Shown piece after piece: positions 31,077 through 40,100 of a stretch of DNA of 64,000 bases. Positions within the stretch are counted from its first letter, which is position 1. Each line of letters opens with the position of its first letter. The position numbers were made by a program, and so were the translations under genes. The notes under the pieces are model-generated. The model made no database searches, was not told the DNA's origin, and saw only the letters and a list, made by a program, of their open reading frames with translations. The DNA is taken from assembly GCA_964291545.2 (NCBI GenBank), contig OZ219860.1:806001-870000 (forward strand), in the 5' to 3' direction. The stretch is from G963667675 sp964291545. Lineage in GTDB: Bacteria > Chloroflexota > Dehalococcoidia > Lucifugimonadales > UBA3495.

Positions 31077-31937
31077 TTATTCGTACCATCCCGACCCGAA
31101 AATCAGTCCGTCATGCAGTACCGCCCAGGTGTGCTTCCGCCGTTCACCGTCCGCATCGGGGTTCTCAAAGACATATTGCAACCAGCGTCCCGAATCTGGG
31201 GAGCCCAACAACTCGTCGCCATAGAAGTACCCCGCCGAGTCAACCCGGAGGCTTGGGTCCCGACCGCGGAACATCGGATTGTGGTGGCCGACTGTGTAGC
31301 CGTCTTCGTCGATGATGAAGACGTACCACTGGTCGTCCACACTTTCCTTGGTGTTGTAGTACTCAATAGTAGCTTCCCGGCCGACGGCGTTGTAGAGGTT
31401 TATGGCCCTCTCGACGAAAGCCTGGGTGTAGGCGGGGTTGTCGAACTTGCTTGGGCCTCGCTCATACCATCCCGAGCCGAAGGTCAGCCCGTCATACTCA
31501 ACCATCCAAGAATGCTTGACCTGAACCGCGCCCAAGGCCGGGTTGGGGAAGGCGTAGCTGAACCATTCCCCGTCTTCGTCGGCCACCGCAACTACGGCAT
31601 CTCCGGCGGGATAGGCGTTGGGTCCGTCGACACCAGAAGAGTGCAGCCCAACAACATCCGGGTCGATCGCGTAAGCCAGCATAACGTCATTCTCGTCGAA
31701 GATGAACACGTACCACTGGCCGTCTATGCTTTCCGGGGTGTTGTAGTAGTCGACGGCGGCGGCGAGGCCTTCTGAATCGTATTTCCGGATAGCTTCCCCG
31801 ACGAGGTACTTCGTGTATTCGGCGGCATCGTACTTTGCGGGTGGGGCCTGTTCTCCATTAGTTTCGCCATCGCCCCGGCAAGCGATGGCCACCATGAGAA
31901 GAGCAATAATCGCGATTGCCAGAATCGGCGTGCGCAC
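31077..31937 (-). CDS. Lipoprotein with two tandem Cache-like sensor domains
   Basis: 286 residues from GTG 31937. The signal peptide ends AIAC (C20). Two similar domains (about 38-160 and 168-286) share the pattern Y...AI..Y...G..A.+.YYNT.ES.D.QWYVFI.DE, then G.......A..W..Y.F.NP......K..W....DGL.FGSGWYE. This is the single-Cache type found in chemoreceptors and in free lipoproteins. It has no cytoplasmic output domain, so it probably binds a small ligand outside the cell. It is upstream of zur on the same strand with a 40-base gap, suggesting, but not proving, co-transcription. Confidence 0.82.
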   Translation of the reverse strand: MRTPILAIAIIALLMVAIACRGDGETNGEQAPPAKYDAAEYTKYLVGEAIRKYDSEGLAAAVDYYNTPESIDGQWYVFIFDENDVMLAYAIDPDVVGLHSSGVDGPNAYPAGDAVVAVADEDGEWFSYAFPNPALGAVQVKHSWMVEYDGLTFGSGWYERGPSKFDNPAYTQAFVERAINLYNAVGREATIEYYNTKESVDDQWYVFIIDEDGYTVGHHNPMFRGRDPSLRVDSAGYFYGDELLGSPDSGRWLQYVFENPDADGERRKHTWAVLHDGLIFGSGWYE

Positions 31938-32153
31938 CGTTATCCCTGCTTATTTTGGCTTGCCTGGAATTTGTCTGATCCCAGTCGCGGCCCGGCATCC
32001 TCCAAGTCACTGATTTGGAGTGTATCATAGACCCGGCTCGAACAACTACGCGCCTACGCCCCTCTTCTTCTCCGCTTTGGGCTAACGTTGAATAGGCTGG
32101 GGGGCGGCCCCAGTCCCTATTGAACAAGCCGGGCAGCGGATAGTGGAGCACCG

Positions 32154-32230
32154 TGGTGGGCAGTGCAGGACTCGAACCTGCGGCCTCCTGCGTGTAAAGC
32201 AGGCGCTCTAACCATCTGAGCTAACCGCCC
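32154..32230 (-). tRNA. tRNA-Val (anticodon TAC)
   Basis: On the minus strand acceptor GGGCGGT pairs with ACTGCCC. The D-arm GCTCAGATGGTTAGAGC, anticodon stem CCTGC/GCAGG with loop TTTACAC (anticodon TAC, reads GUA/GUN), and T-arm GCAGGTTCGAGTCCTGC are intact. CCA is encoded at 32154-32156. Confidence 0.95.
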
Positions 32231-32341
32231 ACGTTTGTGCTATGCCGCGGGGTCGCTTAAGCCCCCGTTCCTACCCTTCTCCCTTGGCTGACGAAGGGAC
32301 TTTCACGCTCCATTGGGGAGGCTGTGCCCCTCTGACTGAAT

Positions 32342-32368
32342 GGCCCTCCCGGTATTGCCGGGAGGGCC
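32342..32368. terminator. Hairpin downstream of the amidohydrolase gene
   Basis: An 11-bp perfect stem GGCCCTCCCGG/CCGGGAGGGCC with a five-base loop, 42 bases after the amidohydrolase stop (minus strand). There is no T-run, so it may be a weak or factor-assisted terminator or an RNA-stabilising structure. Confidence 0.55.
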
Positions 32369-32409
32369 TGATGATCGGGCTATGGGCTCTGGAATGCCGA
32401 CGGCGCAGC

Positions 32410-33531
32410 TTAGTCCAGGTGATATATCCTGGCGCAGTTGCCGCCGACTATCTTGGCCTTTTCCTCGTCGGTGCAGTCCTGCAGGATGTGACCGAGGATT
32501 TCGCGGCTCCTGGGGAAGGTGCCCTCACCGTGGGGATAGTCGGCACCCCACTGGAGGGTGTCCACGCCGATGATGTGGCGGTCCCGGATGCCCAGGGCGT
32601 CTTCCTGGAAGCCGAGGAATACGTTGGTGCGGAAGTAGTCGCTGGGCAGGGCTCCCTCGTTCAGTCTGTAGCGGCGGGCAGAGCCGGGGCCTCTTTGGGT
32701 GTAGGTGTAGTCCAGGCGGTCCAAGAAGTGGGGCGCCCAGGACAGTTCCATCTCGACCGAGCCGACCTGGAGATTAGGATAGCGTTCGATCACGCCGTTG
32801 AAGATGATGTCGGCCAGGGAACACCGGACCCAGTGGTCCATGTTGCAGATGAAGGCAGGCCTGCCGATGTCGGGGTTGGCGAAATTGTTGCCGGCGTCGG
32901 CGCGGTTGGTGGCGGCATGCATGCTGAGCGGCATGCCCAGGCTTTCAGCGGCGGCCCAGAGGGGCTCATACCGGGGCTGATCGTAGAGCTGGCCGGTGAG
33001 GGGATAGACGGAGATCATTGCGCCGGAAAAGCCGAGCTTGTGGGCGCGCTCGAGTTCCTTGACGCCGATGCCCACGTCATCCACGTTCAACATGGCGATG
33101 CCCTTCAGCCGGCTGGGAATGGCGTTGAAAAACTCAGCCACCCAGTCGTTGTAGGCCCGGCAGATGTCGGTCAAGAGGTCGCTGTCCTCGGTGCCGTAGA
33201 GCATGACGCCGGTGGTGGGGTAGATGATGCTCACGTCCATGCCGTCGATATCCAGGTCCTTGACGTGTTCCTCGGGGATGAACCCGCCAAGGCGCCCCTC
33301 TTCCATCCTGTGAGCGGCGCTGAGCTTGTCGGGGTCCTCGAACCTGACGCCGGCATCGGCCCCGCCGCCGCCGCCAATGACTTTGCGGCCGTCGCAGAAC
33401 CACCAGTCGCCATCTTCCAAGTGCTCGATGTGCGGGGCGCGGTCCACGAACTTGGGGGACATCCTGGTGGTCCACAGGTCTACCGGCTCGTGGATGTGGT
33501 TGTCAGAAGATACGATCCTGTGCTCGAACAT
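32410..33531 (-). CDS. Amidohydrolase 2 family metal-dependent hydrolase
   Basis: 373 residues from ATG 33531, with GGGAGG just upstream; ATG 33564 would add 11 residues. TIM-barrel hydrolase of the Amidohydro_2 type (PF04909-like). It has the N-terminal SSDNHIHEP metal motif, IIYPTTGVMLYG, RLKGIAMLNVDDV, MPLSMHAATNR with the barrel histidine, and the C-terminal LQWGADYPHGEGTFPRS with the catalytic aspartate. Relatives decarboxylate or hydrolyse aromatic and cyclic carboxylates. Several paralogues are usual in SAR202. The substrate is unknown. Confidence 0.9.
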   Translation of the reverse strand: MFEHRIVSSDNHIHEPVDLWTTRMSPKFVDRAPHIEHLEDGDWWFCDGRKVIGGGGGADAGVRFEDPDKLSAAHRMEEGRLGGFIPEEHVKDLDIDGMDVSIIYPTTGVMLYGTEDSDLLTDICRAYNDWVAEFFNAIPSRLKGIAMLNVDDVGIGVKELERAHKLGFSGAMISVYPLTGQLYDQPRYEPLWAAAESLGMPLSMHAATNRADAGNNFANPDIGRPAFICNMDHWVRCSLADIIFNGVIERYPNLQVGSVEMELSWAPHFLDRLDYTYTQRGPGSARRYRLNEGALPSDYFRTNVFLGFQEDALGIRDRHIIGVDTLQWGADYPHGEGTFPRSREILGHILQDCTDEEKAKIVGGNCARIYHLD

Positions 33532-33769
33532 GAGCTGCCTCCCGGTCGTATATATTCCCAGCATTCTCTGCCGTGTTGTTCCCTTCTCCCTGACGCTGCT
33601 AACCGACTACCGAATCGGGCCCGGCGTCGGCCGGACATTTCCCCGCGTCGGGCCAGGGCAACACGCCGTTTTCCGACGCGGAAATTGTGACACGGCTACC
33701 CTTGACTGTCAATCTTTTGAGGTAGGCGGCGGCCTTGGTTTGTCGAGCCTGACAGGGGCTGCACATTTT

Positions 33770-33810
33770 CACTTCCCCTCTCATTGTCTCCCACTTCATC
33801 TCATTCCGGC
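33770..33810 (-). repeat. 10-bp-periodic array, (C)TCATT/CACTT x4
   Basis: CACTTCCCCT, CTCATTGTCT, CCCACTTCAT and CTCATTCCGG begin at 33770, 33780, 33790 and 33800. Read on the minus strand this is the AATGAGAG-type array seen at 24723 and 25521, pointing toward the amidohydrolase start about 240 bases away. Confidence 0.7.
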
Positions 33811-33855
33811 GGCAGTGCCCGGAATGTGTCTCAGTCCAGGGGTTTTCTTGCGATT

Positions 33856-33885
33856 GGGACATTCTGGGACATTTTGTGACGTTCG
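33856..33885 (+). repeat. 10-bp-periodic array, GGGACATTCT x3
   Basis: GGGACATTCT, GGGACATTTT and GTGACGTTCG are consecutive decamers. It matches the array at 18217-18243. With the array at 33770 it makes a divergent pair about 45 bases apart. Confidence 0.8.
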
Positions 33886-34011
33886 GCTGGGGTTGGTCGC
33901 CGGGATGCAAACCACTTGATTCCAGCTTACGGGCTGGGTCTGGGGTGCGTCAACGGGGAAATGTCAGTGGCGAGCCGTTTGCTTCCCGGGTTCTACTCGC
34001 CTACCGCTAGG

Positions 34012-34281
34012 ATGGCCATACCCAAAAGGAAATGGAACGTTGCAAAACTCAAGACTATATCGGAAGAGGAATCCTGCCCGTCGCTTGTATGTGTTGACAT
34101 TGAGGGAATCGATTATTACGCTAGACTAGTAAGCACGGAGTGGCCGGGGAACGTTGTCCCGCCTCAGGGATGGACGCCGGACATAACCGTGCTTCACTTT
34201 TTTCCGGTCTTTTTCCGGCCGAGTGGCCTACCAAGCGCCGCGATAGACAGTAAATGTGGAAGGCGATTCCCATTGGTATGA
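34012..34281 (+). CDS. Possible small hypothetical protein
   Basis: 89 residues from ATG 34012 (MAIPKRKWNVAKLKTISEEE). It has a believable amino-acid mix and an acidic middle (SLVCVDIEGIDYYARL) but no family features and a poor ribosome-binding site. The 5' extension to 33916 looks like non-coding sequence. It is kept only as a candidate; it could equally be spurious. Confidence 0.3.
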   Translation: MAIPKRKWNVAKLKTISEEESCPSLVCVDIEGIDYYARLVSTEWPGNVVPPQGWTPDITVLHFFPVFFRPSGLPSAAIDSKCGRRFPLV

Positions 34282-34550
34282 TCCGGATGACGGGCTATCA
34301 GCGCCAGTGTGGGCACCAGTGGGCACACACGTAACTGGAGAGGCCTCGGGTTTGCCCCAAGGGCTAGTCAGCTAATTGGGGCCAGCCCTATTGGAACAGG
34401 GGAACAGGCGCAAGGCTAACGGGAAGAATGACGACTACCACATCCCCTTCGGAAAATAGGGGCAAGAACCCTGCAATTATTCCCATGAAGCCATTTTACC
34501 CCTTCAGGAGATACCAGATGTTGACCAGTAATCGGTTGAGTTAGTCTGCA

Positions 34551-35966
34551 ATGCCGATGAGGCTTGGAAATTACGGGCAAGGGACAGGCGACAGTTCCGG
34601 GTATCACCCACCGGCATGTACCTGCTACGACTGCAACGAAGCAAGACGGCAGCGTGAACGAGGAGAGCATGCGGAGGAGGCGGCCCGGCGATTGACGGAA
34701 GCCGCTCTAGGACCTCGGCAACAGCCGCGTCGCTCGGTTCCGAACAGGCCCCATCCACCGCAATTGCCACGCCGCCGCAAGCCGAGGTCAGGGGGTTGTT
34801 TCGGGGGAACGCTCGCGGTCGCTCTTGTGTGCGGAGGCTTGGCTTTGGCAGTATGGGTCATTGCAGGACGACCGCTACCACAGACTTTAGTGTCTACACC
34901 CCCAGTGACTCAACCTGCCGCCCTCAACGACTCGCCAAACCCAACGGCAACGCCGGTACAGGCGTCGGCACCTGCTTCCTCGCCAACCGCGGTCCAGTCG
35001 CTCCAACCGCTCTCTACGCCTACACCAACATCGGCGGCGCCAGCCGTGGATATAAGCGAGCTTCGAGACTACGCACTTCAACTCATCAACAGAGACCGCA
35101 AGGACCACGGCTTATCGCCGGTCGTGTTGGGTTCAAATCCAGCAGCCCAAATGCACGCGGAAGATATGATTGAGAATGAATATATGGGGCATTGGTGGGT
35201 GGATGGAAGAAAACCGTACATGGTGTACTCAGAAACCGGTGGGAGTAGCTACGTTGCCGAGAACGTCGCCGCAAGTGGATGGACGCAGCGGGAGTGGTCC
35301 GCTAAGAACTGCGGGGCTTGGACCGTCAATTGCCTCGTGCCTACGGTGAAGGACGCCATTACAGAGGCCCAGTACGGCATGATGTACGATGACGCCCACG
35401 CGAGTTGGGGACACCGGGATAACATCCTGCGGGAGACCCACAGAGCCGTTAGCCTGGGTATCGCGTCGAACGGTAGAAGGATTATCTTCGTGCAGCACTT
35501 TGAAGGGGGAGACGCAGTAGCACCCAAGCCACCTGTACTATCTAGCGATGGTAGACTAACCTTCACGGTGTCCAAGGTAGCTGGAGGAATAGACATCGGG
35601 CCTGTCGTGACGGTCTCCTACGACCCTCCGCCCACACCCAAGACGCCGGAACAGATTGACCGGACCAAATCGTATTGCGTTGGAGGCGGCTTCAGAGAGA
35701 CATGCCTCGACGCGGCGGCGGTGCGTATTTTGAAGCCGCCGCCGTCCGGTTCCTACTACCCATCTCTCGATAACAATGAGGTTGTCGCGGACGAATGGAG
35801 CGAAACACCTACGGAGTTCCGCTTCTCCGCCGACTTAGGCAGTCTCGCCGATGCCCCGGGTATCTATACGGTCTCAATCTGGCGTGCTGGCTCCGGTCTG
35901 CTTCTGACTGATGTTTTGGTCGAACTCTCGGTGCAGCCGGACGGCTTAGTCGGCAAGGAAGGGTGA
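34551..35966 (+). CDS. Membrane-anchored CAP/SCP-domain protein
   Basis: 471 residues. A cytoplasmic N-terminus with CTCYDC (C23, C25, C28) and a basic Pro/Arg-rich stretch precedes one membrane helix at about 84-106. An external Pro/Thr/Ser linker follows. The CAP domain (about 168-310) has RDYALQLINRDRKDHGL, AAQMHAEDMIENEYMGHW, AENVAASG, and HRDNILRETHRAVSLGI. The C-terminal part is a beta domain with two cysteines in SYCVGGGFRETCLD. CAP domains in bacteria are mostly of unknown activity (some bind lipids or wall components). The short Cys-rich N-terminus resembles a metal-binding tag. Confidence 0.85.
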   Translation: MPMRLGNYGQGTGDSSGYHPPACTCYDCNEARRQRERGEHAEEAARRLTEAALGPRQQPRRSVPNRPHPPQLPRRRKPRSGGCFGGTLAVALVCGGLALAVWVIAGRPLPQTLVSTPPVTQPAALNDSPNPTATPVQASAPASSPTAVQSLQPLSTPTPTSAAPAVDISELRDYALQLINRDRKDHGLSPVVLGSNPAAQMHAEDMIENEYMGHWWVDGRKPYMVYSETGGSSYVAENVAASGWTQREWSAKNCGAWTVNCLVPTVKDAITEAQYGMMYDDAHASWGHRDNILRETHRAVSLGIASNGRRIIFVQHFEGGDAVAPKPPVLSSDGRLTFTVSKVAGGIDIGPVVTVSYDPPPTPKTPEQIDRTKSYCVGGGFRETCLDAAAVRILKPPPSGSYYPSLDNNEVVADEWSETPTEFRFSADLGSLADAPGIYTVSIWRAGSGLLLTDVLVELSVQPDGLVGKEG

Positions 35967-36214
35967 TGGCGGAACTCCCGTCTGGGCCAGTGCGCTCATC
36001 ACCTTCCATGCGCCGGAGCCTCTGACGAGATTTTGGGTCAGCAGGAGGATTATGGGTCACAGCCACCTGCGCTTCGGCTCCTCCGCTATTTCCGATGGGC
36101 TATAATAGGCGCGCCTTGGCGTAGGGCATCGCTGGATACAGGGCCGGGGGGTTCCCGCTCCCGGGCAGTGGCTTACGCCTCGACTCTATACGGAGAAAGC
36201 TCAAGGAGAAACGA

Positions 36215-36934
36215 ATGGAACCGGTGATTAGGAACATCCGCGACCTGCAAAGCCCGGAGAATCCGACGACGTTGATGATTTCACGGGACGACAACCCGCC
36301 CACGAATACCCTGATGTTCTCGCATATTCCGCCCGGAGAGACCAGCCCGCACCATATTCACCACTGGGAGCACCTGGTCTACGTGGTGCAGGGAAAAGGG
36401 ACGATGTATTGCGACAACAAACCGTACACGATCAAAGAGGGCGACGCTATCCTGATTCCGCAAGAAGTGGACCATCGCTCGGTGAACGACGGCGGCGGGC
36501 CGGAGCCGCTGCAGCGCATCGAGGTGAACCCTCTCAGCGCCGGCACGCCCGAGGCAAGGCCGGGAGGGACCGAGAAAGGGACGGGCGCGGCGCCGGTGAT
36601 CCGCAATTACAGGGACTTGGCCGGGACTCCCGATACCCGGATCATCACCGTCAAGGACGGGGCGCCGAATTACATAATGATATACAACGGCGCGATAGAC
36701 CCGGGCTACGCCTCGCACCGGGACGCCGGCGGACATACCCACTCGTGGGAGCACGTGGTGTACGTCCTGGAGGGGCATGCGAGCCTGGTGGTCGCTGGAA
36801 AGACTTACCCGGTAACCGCGGGGGACGCGGTGCTGGTGCCGCCGGACGTGCTGCACCAGTGGCGGAACGACGGAGACACGCCCATGACGCGGATTACGTT
36901 CAATCCGCTGATCGCGGAGGGGCGGTATAACTAG
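36215..36934 (+). CDS. Bicupin (tandem cupin-domain) protein
   Basis: 239 residues made of two similar cupin halves (about 1-110 and 128-239). Metal-type motifs are SPHHIHHWEHLVYVVQGKG and, in the second half, HRDAGGHTHSWEHVVYVLEG, each followed by G.AILIPQEVDHR or GDAVLVPPDVLHQW. These give His/His/Glu and a distal His in both halves, so both could bind a metal. Bicupins include oxalate decarboxylases and gentisate-type dioxygenases, but the overall length is short and activity is not readable. A TATAAT lies at 36101-36106, without a clear -35. Confidence 0.88.
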   Translation: MEPVIRNIRDLQSPENPTTLMISRDDNPPTNTLMFSHIPPGETSPHHIHHWEHLVYVVQGKGTMYCDNKPYTIKEGDAILIPQEVDHRSVNDGGGPEPLQRIEVNPLSAGTPEARPGGTEKGTGAAPVIRNYRDLAGTPDTRIITVKDGAPNYIMIYNGAIDPGYASHRDAGGHTHSWEHVVYVLEGHASLVVAGKTYPVTAGDAVLVPPDVLHQWRNDGDTPMTRITFNPLIAEGRYN

Positions 36935-36948
36935 GCTGACGGGGACCG

Positions 36949-37053
36949 ATTCCCGTCTTCACGGGAATGATGGGTTGCAGTGTGGGCCCTTCGAGTGTCT
37001 CAGGGCAGACGCCGGCTGACCGTTCCCCCTTCGAGAGCCTCAGGACGAACGGA
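36949..37053. repeat. Family C and family A hairpin repeats
   Basis: GATTCCCGTCTTCACGGGAA at 36949-36968 (family C) and the family A arms GACCGTTC/GAACGGAC around 37018-37053 with the core CCTTCGAGAGCCTCAGGAC. They lie between the convergent bicupin and metH genes. Confidence 0.65.
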
Positions 37054-37126
37054 CCGCCTAGGCCGCGGGTATGCAAGGGTCTTCCGGCGTAGGAATGGCG
37101 GGTTGGAAGCGTTTGTCGTTGGGTGT

Positions 37127-40100
37127 CTAGGAGTTAGCTACTTCCCGTTCCAGGCGTTCTATGTCCGTTTCGCTGAGGTTGAAGTACTTGGCGTCGGGGT
37201 GGTGGATGACCAGGGCGGAGACGGTGGACTCGGGGTCCATCATGTAGCCTTCGGTTAACTCGACGCCGGTGTTTTGGGCCACGTCCAGTAGCCGGAACAG
37301 CTGCTCCTGGTCTTCCAGCCGGGGACAGGCGGGATAGCCGAAGGAGTAGCGCTTGCCCCGGTACTGGGCGCGGAACAGGTCCTGGTAGGAAATACCGGCC
37401 GGGTCGCCGAAACCCCACATCTGCCTGATTTGCTGGTGGAGCAACTCGGCAAAGGCCTCGGCGCTCTCCAAGGCCAAGGCTTGGACTGTGTGGGAGTCCA
37501 AATACCGTCCCTCATCCCTTAGTTTCTGTGACAGAGCCATGACACCGGGCCCCACCGCGGTTACGAACATGGCAACGTAGTCCACGTCGCCGCCGGATTG
37601 GCCACCGGGCCTGGCCCGGACATAGTCGGACAGGCACAGCCCGTCCCGCTGGGACTGACGGCCAAAGTAGAAGCTTTCCAACACGGTGCGCCGGTCGGGA
37701 CCGTATATGAGCAGCCGCTGCCCGTCGGACTGGGCGGGGAAGAACTTGAACACGGCCTTGGCGGTGATGTTTGGGTCGGCCAGCATCATCTCCTCGACCC
37801 GGCGTACGGCATCCCGGAGTTGCAAGGCATCTGGGTCTTCGGCCTCCAACGCGTCCTGGAAACGACCCTTGAAGCCCAGGTGACGGCTGTACAGCATAGC
37901 CGGGTTGATGTAGGGGAATATGCTTTCCAAGTCGTAGTCATCCAGCACGTGAAGCCGCAGGTCCGGCGGGTTGGGCGGCTGTATGTCCGTTCGCACCTGG
38001 AGTGACGGGGCTGTGGCGGTCTCAGTTGCCTGCCCGTTGCCGGCCGCGCCCTGCCGGCGGGCCCCGTCAGCCCTGGACAGTTCTTCGGTTTCAGACTCCA
38101 ATGCGCGGGCCAACTCCTCTCGTTCGTCGGCTTCCTGGATGGTGTTGGCCAGGGCCAGGCCCGACATAGCGTCGGGGGCGTAGGCGACCAGCCCCTGGTA
38201 TTCGGGAGCGATGCGCAGGCGCGTGAACCGGTTGGACAGGGCCGCGCCGCCCACCAGCATAGGGCAGTTGACTCCCTCCTGCCGGAAATCGTGGACGGTT
38301 TCCACCATCATCTGGGCCGATTTGACCAGGAGGCCGGAGAGGCCGATGATGTCGGGCCGGTGCTGCCGGTAGGCGTCGATCAAGTCCTGGGGCGGGACCT
38401 TGATTCCCAGGTTAATCACCCGGTAGCCGTTGTTGGAGAAGATGATGTCCACTAAATTCTTGCCGATGTCGTGGACGTCGCCCTTTACCGTGGCCAGCAC
38501 GACGGTGCCCTTGGTGGCGCTCTCCACCTGCTCCATGTGGAGTTCCAACCGAGCCACGGCGAACTTCATAGACTCGGCGGACTGGAGCACCTCGGCCACA
38601 ATCAACTGGTTGGCGTTGAACTGGCGTCCCACCTCTCCCATGCCGGCCATCAGCGGCCCGTTGATTATCTCCAAGGGTTCCCTGTCGGACAGGGCTTCAT
38701 CCAGGTCTTCGGCCAGCCCCTCCTTGGTGCCCTCTATGATCGCCAGGGCGAGCCGTTCGTCCAGCGGCAGAAGCTGCCGCTCTTCACCGGGGGCCTTGGC
38801 TGGGCGCTGCCGGAAATGGGCGGCAAAGGCCGCCACCGGGTCGTCGCCCCGGTCCCACATCAGGTCTTCGGCCAGCTTGCGTTCCTCTTCGGGTATAGAC
38901 GTGTACCGCTGCATCAACTCGGCGTTGACGATGGCCATGTCCAGCCCTGCCTGAACGCAGTGGTAGAGGAATACGGAATTGAGGACCTCGCGGCCCGCCG
39001 GGGGCAGGCCAAAGGACACGTTGGAAACGCCCAAGACGGTCTTGGCTTGGGGAAGGGCCTGCTTGATCAGGCGCACCCCCTCGATGGTCTCGGCGGCTGA
39101 CCCGACGTAGTTCCGGTCGCCGGTCCCCGCCGGGAATACCAGGGGGTCGAAGATAATATCCTCGGGGGGAACGCCGTACTTCTCGGTCAGGATCCGGAAG
39201 GAACGTTGGGCAACCTCCAGCTTTCTTTCCCTGGTAATGGCCTGCGCCTGCTCCTTGTCCTCGTCGATGCAGCCGACAACCAGGGCCGCGCCGTAGCGCC
39301 GGGCCAGGGGGACGACGGCCTGGAACCGGGCCTCGCCGTCCTCCAGGTTGACGGAGTTAATCACCGACTTGCCCTGGAGCCGCTTGAGGGCCGTTTCAAT
39401 CACCGCGCTGTCGGTGGAGTCAATCATTATGGGAGCCTTGACCTTCTTGGTGAGAACGTCGAGCAGGGCGACCATGTCGGCGGTCTCGTCCCTATCCGGG
39501 TCCTGCAGGCACACGTCGAGAACGTGGGCCCCGTTGCGCACCTGCCGCCGGCCGACTTCAGCGGCCTCTTCGAAGCCGCCATCGGAGATGAGGCGGCGGA
39601 ACCTGCGGCTGCCCAGCACGTTGGTGCGCTCGCCGACTATGGCAGGCCGGACGTCGTCGTTGACCACCAGCGACTCGATGCCGGATACCCTGGTCTCGGC
39701 CGTTGCTGCGGGACTGCGGGCCGGCTTGCCCGCAGCCAATTGGGCCAGCAGGCGAATGTGCTCCGGCGTGGTGCCGCAGCAGCCGCCGATTAGATTGTTC
39801 CATCCGGCTTCAAGGAACCGGCCGATGGTGGCGGCCATCATTTCCGGGGTCTCGTTGTAGTTGCCGTCCTCGTCGGGCAGGCCGGCGTTGGGCAAGCAGG
39901 CAACGGGAAAGCGGGACAGAGCGGCCAAAGTCCGTATGTGGTCGGTCATGAACACCGGGCCGGTGGCGCAGTTGAACCCCACCCACAGCAGGTCGCGGTG
40001 GGCCAGGGAGGTGTAGAAGGCCTCAGCGTCCTGACCGGCGAGCAAGGTGCCCATGGGTTCGATGGTCCCCTGGACGGCCACCGGAACATTCCGGCCCAGT

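Larger units (their letters stand above)
33565..34550. other. Long region without a secure gene
   Basis: Almost 1 kb between the amidohydrolase and the CAP-domain gene. It holds two 10-bp-periodic arrays (33770-33810 and 33856-33885) and one weak open frame at 34012-34281. Otherwise I see no repeats, hairpins or conserved coding pattern. Confidence 0.5.

Noticed and set aside
32242..33690. 482-residue plus-strand frame opposite the amidohydrolase
   Set aside because: Antisense to a gene with clear metal-site motifs; arises from high GC and third-position bias.
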